Below, piece after piece: positions 22,201 through 36,200 of a DNA stretch of 40,090 nucleotides. The translations under genes and the position numbers were made by a program. The stretch is from Microscillaceae bacterium (GTDB lineage Bacteria; Bacteroidota; Bacteroidia; Cytophagales; Microscillaceae): positions 1-40,090 of the forward strand of contig JAAUUB010000011.1 in the NCBI GenBank assembly GCA_012031215.1, read 5' to 3'. Within the stretch, counting starts at the first letter, position 1. Every line of letters begins with the position of its first letter. The notes under the pieces are model-generated. The model had not been told where the DNA came from and did no database searches. It worked only from the letters and a program-made list of their open reading frames with translations.

Positions 22201-25200
22201 CCATAATTAAAAAGTAAAAGTGAAAATAGAAAATACCAGGATAAACGGCGCGGTCTTGCATATTTTACCCGCCTAACTGGATCGATGGATGGCGAAGCCT
22301 TCAGCTCATGCCTTTACCTTGAGTACGTCTTTTTGATTTTCTTTGATGACCGTGTGGTCATTAGCTACCCGTTCAACGACTTCCTGCCAGGTAGTGCCCT
22401 GCATATCTTTGACGGCTCTCAACACATCGGCCCGGCTGATTTGACCTACGAGGCGGCCTTCGTCGTCCACTACCGGAAACCGTTTGAAATTGCTTTCCAG
22501 AAACTTGCTGGCAATTTCTACAATCGTGCTTCGGTGGGATACTGTGCGCACCTGGTAGCTCATATAATCTTTGACTGCCCCGGCAGGCAGGTTGTGATAG
22601 GCGCTATCCACCATGACCCGCAAACAGTCCTTCTCCGAAATCATTCCTACCAGGTTATTGTGCTCATCGACTACCGGAGCACCCGAGATTTGTTTGCGAA
22701 GCAAAACCCGAATGACATCGTGGATGCTTTGCTCCGGGCGAAAGGTAATTGGCTTTTTGGCCATATAATCGGTTACATAACGAAACTTGTGCATAAGGCT
22801 AATGATTTAAAAAATTTTTACTTGGGCAAAAGTTACGAAATTTATTGTAAAAACCAAATTATATATGATTTTTTTATAATATTAATTGCATTCAAGGGAA
22901 CAATTCCTTTGAGACAAAATATTTCTACCCTCTTAACGGAGCCGGAAGCCGTTTTTTGGAAACCAGGCTTTGTTCAAAAAAAAAAGACCCTAAGGCGGCT
23001 ATTTTCTCGCATAGCTTTTGCTCAATATTTTCGAATAAAACTACAGCCGGGCTTTTTTTAATTGCTAAAAAAACAGTAGCTTTGTTTAAAAAATTAGCCG
23101 AATGAAAACTACCCTTCCATACACACTTTATTTTTTGACACTGTCCGTGCTTATTGTGTTCAGCCTGCCTGCTCTTTGCTTTGGCAAGCCTGCACCCGAA
23201 CCGCATTATTCCCAATACAAAGAGGTGTTGGATGCACTCGCCATCGCCGACCAGGACCTTCCCCAATGGCGGCAGGCCATTGCAGCGGTCAGCCATTACG
23301 GCAAAGTAATCTGGCGGGGGCAAAAAATGTATTACGAAGGTGGCCTGCGTGAATGGCTGATCTTGGAAAGAGAAACCCTTCGCTTCAAAGTACCGGAGTG
23401 GTGTTGGTTGCGCTATCTTCATGAACGTGAGCAACAAAGCCGCCTGGCTAAACAAGGCTATGCTTTGCCTGCTTCTTCCAAATCCAATTTGTTTTTTCAG
23501 ATTTGAGGCCTCAAGGGAAATTTGGCTCTCTCCTCAGACCCAAATGCCCACCAGGTGTTTGTACTGAGAAGTAATCTATTCCGATTAGTACACCTTTTCC
23601 TGGCAAGATTTATAAACAGGTCAAAAAAAACTTTCCCCGATAAAAGCAGACCTGCGGGGATGCTCATCATAAAGAGGCAAGCCCCTTGTTGAAACAAAAC
23701 AAGGGGGCATTTTGCCCTTCCGGCTAATGAATCTTTTTTAGGGCAAGTGATAAAATATCTTCAGCCAATCCCTCCAAATCTTGCTTGTTGCCTTCCTCAA
23801 TAATGATAATATCGCCCAAAGGCTGCTCATCCTTGATGACCCGGCATTGCACCCGAATGGTATTTCCTATTACTACATATTTGCCCCTAATCTGCTAAGC
23901 TCTTGGGTGGCGCATTACATCCAGATACACCACCCGGCCCTGTGTGCCGCGGCTCGATATTTCGTCCAGTTGGGAATTGAGTTTTTCGGAGAGGTTAAGG
24001 TCGTCGGCATAGGTGAGGTCGTTTTGCAGCACACTACGCAAAAAGAACTGCTTTCTGGCGAGAAGACTAATTTTTCCTTTTGCTACTGCCTGGGCAGACG
24101 CAGTGGCTTTGCAGAGCGGGGCTTACGCACTATTCGCAATCAAGCTGTTTGCTTTTCTCCTGCTTTATTTTTCGCTGTAAGCATCATAATAAAACACTTG
24201 GCGCGTGCCCTTATCGTCATAGGCCAGCACCATTTTTTTGGCCGTAAGCTTCACAATGTTGAATACCTGGGGGGTGGGTTCGTCCTCGGATTTTATGATG
24301 AGTTGGGTTTCTTCCTCATTAAGTTTCCAGGAGTTGCGCTTGGTGGAGGAAACGGCGCGCCCGTGGATGGAGTTTGTATAGATTTTGACATAGCTTGTGC
24401 CTCCTTTCAGAAATTGCATGACCGTAGCCCGTCCCTGGGCTCTCTTTTGGGCAAAGGCTTCCTCAGTAAATTTTGTGCCATCTATTTCCATACTTACCAT
24501 AATCCACTGGCGCAAGAGCAACTCAGCGCGGCTTTTGGGGAGGGGGGCCATCTGCATGGCCAGTAAAAACGGGGTTATCCACAAGAATTTTTTCATACGA
24601 TTAACAATTTATCCACAAAACAAACTTAGCCTAAAGTAGCCGCAAGAGAGAAAGAATGCAACTGCTCGGCACGATAAGCATTAGAATAAACTTTTTCCCT
24701 TAGTTGAATATTGTGGTCATAATCAATCTTTAACACCGTAGTAGAATGCGTGCCATAGTGGGGGCTTTGGATGAACATTGGGGCCAGCATCTTTTCCTGG
24801 GCCAGGCTAAGGCCCGTCTGTTGAATATCGGCTTCCCCGGCAGGCAGGCTTGGGTCTTGCATAAGGGCCAGCAAGGCCGTGTCGTCCGGGTCGGGGTCTT
24901 GTAGCAGTTCATGTAGTTTTGCTTTGAGTCGTCGTACCTTAAACCAATCGGTATCGAGCAAGTGATTGCTGAGGCCGTATAAGCCGGGCGGGAGCATTTG
25001 ATAGTTTGTGGTGTAATTGGAATAATAAAACAAAGACTCCCTATCGCCCACCAATAAATTATACCCATTGTAAGCTTGGGCTTTGGGCAGGAGGGAGGCC
25101 AGGTATTGCGCCGGAGAACTGGCCCCGACCAGGAACTGCAAGGGCAAATCGCCTCGGGAGGGAGCCTGGGCTAAGATGTGGGCGGGGTCGCGATAGTTGG

Positions 25201-28200
25201 TGAGGGCCGCAAAGCGTCCGCGTTGGTGGATGCCCAGCCAGGTGCCGCCGCCTTCCAGGTCTTTGCCTGCCAGCAGGCCCGGGTATGTTTCCCAGAAATG
25301 CAGGGCTTGCGTAGGCCTTTGATAAAACTCATCCCGGTTGGCTACCAGCACCAATTTATAGAGCGGGTGTTGTTTCCAGCTAAAACCAATCAGGCACATA
25401 GGCAAGATAAGTTTGGTGTTTGGGTATCGAGCATTGATTGTAAGACCAGGGCGTGGAAAGAAGCGAGGGCTTAGTCAGGAACGGCCCGCTTCCAGATGCA
25501 GAGCCAGACGGTAAACATACTCCTGTATGCCGTGTTCGCGAAAAGGTTTGCCGCCTTTGTTCCAAAAAGACTGCCCCATGGCATACGTATCTTGCCACCA
25601 GCTCTCCCAGCCTTGGGCCGTCAGGACGATTTCGCCACCGGTGTTGAAGACAATATCTTGGCCCGCATGGGCAAAGCCAAACCATTCGGGCGGCACAAAA
25701 CTAACATAATCACCTTCGTTGACCACCCGAAAATACTGCGCCGAAAGTCTTTGCCCTAGTACCCGGGCAAAGTCGGCATCGCCCACCCGTGGTTGCCCAA
25801 AGGTGTAAACCCCTTGCACCGGAATTTGCTTGCTCACCAGTAAATCGGCACACAAAACCGCCAAAGCTCCGCCCAGGCTGTGCCCCGTAAGCCAAATACT
25901 TTGGCCCCGCGTTTGAAAGCGCACCAAAGACTCCAGCAACGTGGGCCACACAACCGCCAGGGCCTCCACAAAACCCCGATGTGCTTTGCCGCCCTGAAAA
26001 TCTTCAAGGCTAAAGTTGATATTGGTAAACCAGTCTTCCCGCTTTGATTCGGTGCCTCGGAAGCCAATCAGAATGATATCGTCATTGGCGGCTACAAAAG
26101 CCTGGGTGTCTTCCTCAGGATCTGCATCTTCAATGTCCTGAAAGTGGGTGAGGCCCCAAAGCTCCTCCAAGACCAGGGCCACCGGTCCCGGAGCATCATA
26201 TACCAAAGCCGAGAACTTGGCCAGACTAAGTGCATTTTGAGGGCTAAACATCTGGGCCCTTGGTTCAAAGGCAAAATACTGATAAGAGGCCAGGTCCTGG
26301 TTCATAGATTTACATGCATAAGGAAAAAGAGCGGGTTTGTTCCATCAAGTTTGAAAGAGGTCTCAGGAAACCTCCTCAGGGCTATTGGCCACCTTGTTGA
26401 GTAGCTTTTCCAGAAACTTAAGGCCCTTGTCAAGGCCATTGGCTTTGAAACAGGCCAGGATGGCCTGGCGCTGGCTTATCAAAACCGATTTAAGGAATTT
26501 GCGCCGGGCCGGGCGGTCCGTAATCATTGCTTCCAACTCCGCCAGTGCTTTCTGAGATTTAAGCTCGGCTTCCAATTGAGGCTTCAGGCAGTTGCAGAGG
26601 TCGCCTCCCCATTGGGTTTGATAATTTTTTCTACCACAAAATCGCCCACCAAAGGCAGTAGCTTGCCGCCCCATTTGGTAATAAAATCGTGGGTATCCTG
26701 GCAGCTCAATTCAGATATCTGGGCGACTACTTTGGCCTTCTGGGCCTCCTGGTCAAACCCTGGCACATTGCCACCTGATTGAGGCTGGCAAGCCAGCAAA
26801 ACCGAAAAAGCAAAAAGGAATAAATGCCCGTAATTGTGCTTCATAAACCGTCTTTATAATTTATTTTAGAGGTAATAAATTTGCTTACTTCAAAAATGAA
26901 CAATATCCGGGAGATTCTCCAAAAAATTGCCCCAAAAAAATTAGAAACAGTGTTGAATGCCTATGCTCTGCTCTGGCAAAAACAGGCCCAGCATCCCGAT
27001 TGGGAGGTGCCGGGGCTAGGGCTCTACCTCAAACAAGGCCAATACCTGGCCGGGGAGGTCATTCAGCTAGACTTTCAGTTGGAGCTGCTTGGCCTTCGGG
27101 TGGGCCAGGAAGCCGAAAGTCTTCACCTGACCATAGTGCCCTTTAAGGAAATTGCTGCTTTCACGCTTTTACATCTTGAGAAATGCCCCGAATTTGTTGC
27201 CGAATTGTCTGCTTTTTAATGGCGGTGCTGGGAGGAGCCTGTCAGAAGTCTCCCGAGCACCTTCCCGAAATAAGTTTTTATTACTGGCAGACTTCTTTTT
27301 CACTTTCTGCCCAAGAACAAGTCTATCTGGACAGCCTAGAAGTAAGAAGACTCTATCTTCGATTTTTTGATGTGGATTGGCAGGCAAGTCGCCAACAGGC
27401 CGCCCCCATAGGCCTTCTCCGGCTTTCTGCCCAGACCCTCGCTTTGCCTCAACTAACCGAAATAGTGCCTACCTTTTTTATTACTGAGCGCACGTTGCAA
27501 TACCTGCCCGACTCAGCAGTTTCGGCCCTGGCCCGGCAAATGGCGCAGAAGTGTATCGAGATGTCCCGTTCGCCCCAGTTTCGGGCTATTTTCCAAAAGC
27601 CAGGATTCCGGCCTTTCAACTCGACTGCGACTGGACACCGGGCACTCGGGCCAAATACTTCCGGCTTCTGAAAGCATTCAAAGCCCAAATTCCGCGCCCG
27701 GCCCACCTAAGCCACACCCTCCGGCTTCACCAATACCGCTACCCCCGGCAAACGGGGCTGGCCCCTACCGACCAGGCAGTGTTGATGTTTTACAACATGG
27801 GCAACCTGAGCGATTCCTTGCAAAATTCTATCCTCAACCTAGAAGTGGCCCGGGCCTATCTACAAGTCCCCCAGCCCTATCCTCAGCCCCTGGATGTGGC
27901 CCTGCCATTGTTTTCCTGGGGGGTGGTCTATCGAAATGGGCAGGTAGTCAATTTGTTGGCAGGCCTGGATGAATCGGTTTGTGCGCAAAACCTTCATTTT
28001 AAGCTCCAAAAGGAAGCTTGGTTTGTGGCCCGTAAAAGTCATTATTTTCGGGGGGTATATCTTTACAAAGGAGACCGACTGAAAATAGAGCGCATTTACC
28101 CGGATGCGCTGGCCCAGGCCTGCCAGCTTTTGAGGCAGCAGCTTCGTCCATTGCCTTCAAGAATCATTTTTTTTCACCTGTCTCCTGAGGTAGTACGCCA

Positions 28201-30202
28201 TTTTCCGGCAGCCTTGCTTCGGGAAAAAATACAGAAGTGAGGGCCCGCCGGGAAGGGATGGCACTATTTCAACAAGTAATTTTATTTATAAAGGAATTCT
28301 TTATTTCCTGTAAATTTCTAACTTGATAGCACCGTTTTACATCAAGCAGGCTTTAAACGAGGGGCTCTGGTTTTCGTCTTTATAAAAGCTTGTAAGCAAA
28401 TCCAAATAGGTGCTTTATAAGTACATTTTAAAAACATAAGTGCCTAAGGGCTTAGAAGAGAGAGGGGCTTGAATTGGTCTTGAAAACGAACTTATAAAAG
28501 AAAAAGGGTTTTAAAAGCAGGTAAAAACTTACATCATTTTTTGGCCTTTTCAATAAAGCCCTAACTTTGCCCTAGATTGTTTGCGGGAAAGATTTAGCAG
28601 TTCTGCCTTGTTGCATCGTTTTAGAGAAGTGTAAATACAAAACTCATCCCTTATGCTGATAGTTTTAGCAGCTTTCCTGATTGCCTCTGGCATCACTTTC
28701 ATCAGTATCCCCGCTATTATCAACCTCGCGAAGCAAAAGCGTCTCTTTGATGAACCCGACCTAGCCCGCAAATTGCACCATCCACGCATTCCTACCTTAG
28801 GCGGAGTAGCCATATTCGGCGGCTTTCTCATTAGTAGTATTTTCTGGTTTGACTATACCCAAGACCCGGCCCTGCCTTATGCTTTCGCTTCAATGGCCAT
28901 TTTGTTTTTTACGGGCATTAAAGATGATATTATCCCCCTCACCGCTCGCAAAAAGTTTGTGGCCCAGTTGATTGCGGTAGCCATTGTGGTTTTTCGGGCA
29001 GATATTCGGCTCACCAATTTATATGGCCTTGCGGGGCTTGAAGAAATTTCTTACCCCCTCAGTGTTGCCCTCACCAGCATCGCTTTGCTGGGGCTTATCA
29101 ATGCCTTTAACCTGATTGATGGCATCAATGGGCTGGCAGGGGGTATTGCCTTCATCGTAGGAACAATCTTTGGGCTTTTGTTTCTCAACATGCAGGCTTT
29201 GAACCTGGCCATTTTGTCGTTTGCGATGGCGGGGGCCTGTGTGGGATTTTTGTATTATAACTACCAGAACCGGATATTTATGGGCGATACAGGCTCGCTG
29301 ACGATTGGGCTTATTTCGGCCATTTTGGCCATTGAGTTTATTGAAATCAATGCTTCGGCCCAGGGGTATTTGTTCAAGTCTTCATTTGCGCCAGTGTTTG
29401 CCCTGGCAGTTTTGATTATACCATTTTTTGATACCGTTCGGGTGATGGTCTTAAGAATCGCTCAGGGGAATTCTCCTTTTGAGGGGGACCGGAACCATTT
29501 ACATCATTTACTGGTAGATTCGGGTCTTACCCACATCCAGGCCGCCGCAACATTATACTTTACCAATCTCCTTTTTGTGGGCATGGCCTGGCTGGGTCAA
29601 AGCCTGCCTCAACTGCTGCTTTTATTTTGCTTGCTTTCTTCGGCTACGGCCCTCAGTATGCTACTTTATTATTTCAAAATGCAACGTGAGCTTGCCAAAA
29701 GCGATTTACTTTCCCACAATGCCGCTCTTTCTGGTTTCAAAAAATATCGGGAGCAGGCTTTAAGCTCAAAGTAGTTTTTGCACAATGTTTTCTAGGCTCA
29801 CGCCTTCTGCTTCGGCTCGGAAGTTTCGCACAATCCGGTGGCGCAGGATAGAAAGGGCTACGGCCCGGATGTCTTCCATATCGGGGGAGTATTTTCCTTT
29901 GAGCAGGGCATTGCATTTGGCTCCCAAAATCAGGTTTTGAGAAGCCCGAGGACCTGCCCCCCATTCCAAAAATTCATTAGCCTCTGCCGAAGCATTGGCG
30001 GTATTGGGGCGGGTTTTGTGCACTAGCTTCACGGCATAATCAATGACATTGTCGGGCACAGGCACCCGCCGCACCAGGTGCTGGAAATAGAGAATTTCTT
30101 CGCTGGATATCACCTTTTCTACGGCGGGTTTTTCGTCGGTGGTGGTGCGTTTCACAATATCTACCTCGGCTTCGTAGCTGGGATAATCCAATTGGATATT
30201 AT

Positions 30203-30233
<31 letters not shown>

Positions 30234-33200
30234 GGGATAAGTGCCTTCCTGCTCAATGGGGTTTTGGGTAGCCAGCACAAAAAAGGGCCGGGAAAGCTCA
30301 TATTTTTTACCAGAAATGGTAACAGCAAATTCCTGCATAGATTCCAACAGGGCCGACTGGGTTTTGGGGGGCGTTCGGTTGATTTCATCAGCCAGGATGA
30401 TATTGGCAAATACAGGCCCCTGAATAAACTTAAAGTTACGCTCTTTGTCCAGGGTTTCGGAGCCGAGAATATCCGAGGGCATCAAATCCGGGGTAAACTG
30501 GATACGATTGAAGCTCAACTCCAATGAGCTGGCAATGGTTTGGATGAGCAGGGTTTTGGCCAAACCGGGCACCCCCACCAGCAGGCAATGCCCCTGGCAA
30601 AAAATGGCATTGAGCAAAAGATGTACTACCTCATCCTGGCCTACGATGACCTTGGCGATTTCACGACGAAGGCGTTGATAGGTTTCGGCAAGGGCATTGG
30701 CGGCTTCTACATCAGAATTGTATTTTTCCATAAGGGTGGTTTAAGCTTGCGAACAAGCATTTATATTGAAAAATGAATTGAATTGGATTAAGAATACTTT
30801 AGGTGTTGGGAAATGACAGGTATCAATTACGGCTTCTCATTGTATTTTTAAGATATTACAAAGGTCGTATTCCTCGTCTATGCTGATATATACCTCGTCT
30901 TTGGTGCGTACAAACCATTCGTTGACGGCTTCGTTGCGCTTTTGGTTGTAAGTAAAATTAGCGATGCGTTGATAATCGGTCTCGAGGCTGGCCTCGTGGG
31001 GTGGGCGTTTGGATTTGAGATAGATAAGCCTTACCGCGCTTTTGCCATCATCGGTGCGGTAGGGCATAGGGCGCGAAATCTGCCCTACTTGCATGGTATC
31101 AATTGTGAAATAGAGATAAGGGTCCATATCCTCCACAAAAACCCGGGAGTCGCCATCGGGGCCCTGAATTACCCCGCCCGCCATGGCTGTATTTTTATCT
31201 TCAGAGAAATCACGAGCGGCTTTTTCAAAGCTCAGGCTGTCGAGGAGGATTTGCGTTCTGAGGCTGTCTAAAAACTGCCGGGCCTCACTAATATCTACTT
31301 CGTCGTAGTTGGGCCGAAGCAGAATATGGGCGGCCCGGTATTCGTTGCCGCGTTTGTCAATGAGTTTGATAAGGTGAAAGCCATATTCAGATTCTACAAT
31401 GCGCGACAGTTCCCCGGGTTTCATCCGAAAAACAGCCGCTTCAAACTCGGGCACTGAGGTGCCGCGGGTGAGCCAGTTGAGGTCGCCTCCGTCTTTGGCC
31501 GAGCCCCGGTCTTCGGAAAAGCGCTTGGCCAGTTCGGCAAAGTCTTCTCCCTGCAAGACGCGTTGTTTGAGGGCTTCCAGTTTTTCTTTGACAGCTTGCT
31601 TTTGGGTACGGTTCACGCCCGGTATTTTGACAATGTGAGCCACTTCTACCTCCACACCAAAATAAGGGAGGCTGTCTTGGGGGATAGTGGCAAAGAATTT
31701 TCGGACCTCTTTGGGGGTGGGTTTGGGCACCGATTCGGTGATTTGGTTTTGTACCTTTTGCACCACCAGTTGATTACGGATTTCGCCCCTTAGTTCTTCT
31801 CGCAAATCGCCAATGGTTTTGCCATAGAGTTGCTCTATTTTATCAAGAGAACCCAGTTGCATTTCCATTGCCTGAAAACGCCGCTCCAGTTGGCTCTCTA
31901 CCTGGCGGTCTTCTACCACAATTGAGTCAATTTCGGCTTTGGCCAGCATCATTTTCTCAATGATGAGTTGCTCGAGCAACTGGCACCGGGCCGTAGCGGG
32001 TTCTATCCCTTCCAGTTGCCCTTGATAAAGTAAGTTGTAATACAACTTCTCAACATCAGATTTTAGAACAATAAAATTGTCAACCTTGGCCACAATTTTA
32101 TCCAAAGTAGTGCCCTCCTGGGCAAAGGTGGGCGGAACTCCCCAAAAGGCCAGCCAAAGGGCTAGGCCGGTAAGACGGTTTTTCATGGACGAAAATTTTG
32201 AACAATTGCTTTTTCTGGGCTTCTTTATATGTTTCTTCTTCCAGTTCTTGAATCAGTTTCACTTTGCGTTGGTTGAGCAGTAACTCACGAATGGCCGGGG
32301 CTACATAGGCCAAAGGGGCCAGCTCGCCCACTTTTTTGAGTTGTTTTACTTGCCAATACACCACCTGGTCAGCCTGGGTTTGCACCAAAAGTTGCCCAAC
32401 TTGCAAATAAACCATCAAGGCCTCCGACGGATTGAGACCAGCGCGGCGAATGGCTTTGTTGGTCGGGGTCCACTCCTGGGGTGCTATCTGAAAGGACTTG
32501 GCAAATTTAGCACAATATTCTTTCAATTTTTGTGCATCCTCCGACTTATTACTGGCTATCCAGGCGGGCAGTAGGTTTTGGTCGGGGCTGCTGGCCGGGA
32601 TTCTCAGAAAAATAAAGCCGACCAGGTCTTCTTTCAGGCGAAAATTTTCTGGGTTTTGTTGATAATAGGTCTCTATTTCCTGGGGGCGAAGATTTTCTTT
32701 GAGTTTGTCGCGCAGGTATTGCTTTTCAAATTCGTGAGCAATCAATTCTTCCCGATAATTTTGCACTTTTTGCTCGATTTCGGCCTCGTCCAGGTTGCCC
32801 ATCTTTTGGGCTTTGAGCATTATCAGTCGGTTGCGCACCCATTGATTGGTATATCTTTCTACCCATTGGGTGCTATCGGCGGGCGGCAGACCCGCCGGCA
32901 TGATTTCCTGGACCTGACGGGCATATAATTTATATGTCTGTACCTGGGCCAGTAAGGCTCCCTGTGCTTGCGCACCAGGCTTTGTCGTGGACTGACAATG
33001 GCTCAGCAGCAAGCCTCCGCCCAACAGGAGAAGACATTGAAAAACCCATAAAAGTATTTTCACAAACACGACGGCTTATTTTCGGATGAGTTTATCGATT
33101 TCTTTTTGATTTCGCACCACCGGATATTTCTGGCTCAGGGTTTGGAGCCACTCTGCTTCCAAGTCTGCCTGAAAATCATTAATGGCATTGCCCCGGGCCT

Positions 33201-36200
33201 CGCGATAGGTCTTGGGGCGGGGTTCTTTGAGGTCATATACCTCTACATAGACCATTTTGCCATCGGCATTGAGGGTATAACTGCCTGGTTTCCAGGAAAC
33301 CTGCCGAAGCCAGGGGTTTTGGCCTTTTTCATAGACACCTTCCTGAATCAAGAGATTGCCCAGTTGTTCTTCGCGAAAGATATTTTCCAGTTCCTTCTTC
33401 TCGGTGGTATAGAAGCGAAACTCGATGCGGCGATTGCGGGTCCGGTCGGTGCGGGAGGCGGGTTTGGTAAAACCAAAATCTTTGGTAATAATTTGACTGG
33501 GAGCCACTTTTTCAAAAGTCAGGTATTTGACAACGGGCAAAATACGCGCCCGGGCCAGGGTATCGCTTTCGGAGGGGTCGGCATGCCCCGCCACCTCTAC
33601 ACGAAGGTCAGGCCTTTGTTTGAGTAGCTTGGCCACCTCCTTGATGGTTTTGACACTGGCTTCGCTAAGGGTAATTTCATCCTTTTCAAAATAGAGATTA
33701 TCAAATACCAATCCATTGACCGGAAAGATATTTTTAAGCAAATAGGCTTTGAGAGCTTCCAGGCTGTTTGGGTTTTCCAGTTCAAAGATGGCGGCCGTGG
33801 CTCGCTCGCCCCACTGGTAGCGGGCCGCATTTTGGTCATAAAACTGGCGTAGGCTGGTGGTATCTTGAATAGATTTTTCCCACACACTGCCGTTCATCAC
33901 TTCATAGAGCATAGAACCTTCGCGGTATTCCTGCATCAGCAGGGCATATTCGGGATATTTTTCCGGGAGGCGTGCCCTTTCAAAATCGAGGGTCGTCTTG
34001 CGATAAAACTGCTGGTAGTATTGATACATCGCAAAAGCGGCACTGTCTAGGGCCGGGCGGGGCACTTGGGCATTATAGACGTATTCAATAAATTCCCGCA
34101 CTTTGTAGTTTCGGGCTTCTTGCCCCCGCGGGCGAAAAGAAAACAAGGTTTCCTCGAGCAGCGGGTCATTGGCCTGATAGCTCCATCCCCCCTGAGCCAG
34201 GCGTTTGTCGGCTTTGGCCAAGGTCCGGGCCAGCACATCGGGATACTCCCGCCAGTCGTATTGTGTTTGTAACTGACGAATCAAGGCCAGTTCGCAAGAA
34301 TTGGCCCGCTCCGATTTGCCAATCTCGGTTTTCAGGCCATTGAAGGCTTCTTCACGAGTAGAAAGTCCTTTTTTGTCAACCAGGCGGAGAATATGCCAGC
34401 CGTAGGCGGTGCGGAGCGGGGCGGATAAATCGCCTTTGCGTTCCAGGGCAAAAGCGGCTTGCTCAAACTCAGGCAATACTTGACCGATGCCAAATCGGGG
34501 CAGTTTGCCGCCCGCCTGCCGGGAGGTGGCATCGTCCGAATTTTCGCGGCAAAGCAGTTCCCAATTGCCGCCGGCCTGTAGTTCAGCATAAAGCTTGTCA
34601 ATCTTGGTCTTTGCCGCCATTTCTTCCTCGGGCTTCGCCCCCTGAGCTACTTGCACCATCAGATGCGCCACTTCTACTTCACCCGGATTAGGCCTTCGCT
34701 CTTCTACTTTGAGAATATGGTAGCCAAATTTGGTGCGGAAAATCTCCGAAATTTGGCCCACTGGAGTCTGGTAGGCCACATTTTCAAAGGCATAGACGGT
34801 TTGGAGAGCCGTAATAAATCCTAGTTGGCCCTGATTTTGGTTAGACTTGGGGTCTTGCGAAAATTGCCGGGCCAGTTTGCCGAAATCTTCGCCACTCTGT
34901 GCCCGCTTTTGTATTTCTTCCATTTGCTGGTAGGCTTTCAAAGTATCGTGAGGGTCTTCTATTTCGGGCAGTTTGAGAAGGATATGGGCCACTTTAAGCA
35001 TTTCCTTTTTGCGCTCATAGGCCTCGCTGGCCAGGCGCTCGAGGCAGGCGGCATCTGTAAGATACGGTTTGGCCAAAATTTCGAGGTAGGAGTTAAACTC
35101 CTGTATAAAGTCGGGGTTATCGGCTATCTTCTGCGCTTTAGCATCCTGGATTTTGAGTTTAAATTTGATGAAGAGGTCCAGGTAGCTGTCCAGGTGAGCT
35201 TTCAGGTAGAGGCTGTCACGGTTGCGGGTGTTTTTTTCATAGACATACACAAACTCAGATTTTTTGACCGGGTCTGCCCCAATTTGCACCAAGACCGGGT
35301 CTTTTTGGGCTTGCCCTGGGCTGAAACGTGAGGGCTTAGTCCTGTCCAAAGCCCTACTATGGCCAAGCTTATTGAAATTGCACGAGAAAATCCCATATTT
35401 TTCAAATTTTTGGCGCAATGTTACTAAATTTTCCCCAATATGCCGCCCTGCCTTTGCCAAGCCCCCCAATTCCTTTGTCTATTTAAGTTTCTCAAATTTG
35501 CTACAAAATTTGACCGCCAAGCATTTTCTCAAAAAACTTTCCCGGCGGGCTTGTATTTCAAAAATAACGACGTATGTTTACGACATACTTTTATCAATAT
35601 CCCAATGACCTACGCCAAAATAAGTGCGTTTTCGGAGACCTTGCAGGAGTTGGCCGCACTTTCCAAGTTATTGTCTCACCCGGCCCGCTTGGCCATTCTG
35701 CAATACCTGGCCGAAGCCCAAACCTGTATTTCGGGCGACATTGCTCAGGAACTTCCCCTCAGCCGCACCACCGTTTCGCAGCATCTGCAAGAACTGAAAA
35801 AAGGGGGCCTCATTCAGGGGGAGATAGAGGGTAATACCGTTTGCTACTGCCTTCATCCCGAAAACATAGTACGGCTCAAAAAACTAATGGACGATTTCTT
35901 CACTTCGCTTACCCCGCCTTCGCTGGCCTGCAATTGTTAAAAAGCCAGGAGGCAAGCGATAATTAACTAGTGTAGTAATGACGAATGTTTACGACATACT
36001 TCTATGAATCAAACCCGCCACACCAAGTCCACTTCTTTGCCAGGCATTGGTTTTTTTGAAAAATACCTGAGCCTTTGGGTCTTTTTCTGCATTGGGCTGG
36101 GCATAGCCCTGGGCAAAGCAAGTGGTTCGGCCATCCAAAGCATCAGCCAATGGACGGTTTATTCGGTCAATGGCCCAATTGCCTTGCTTATCTGGTTGAT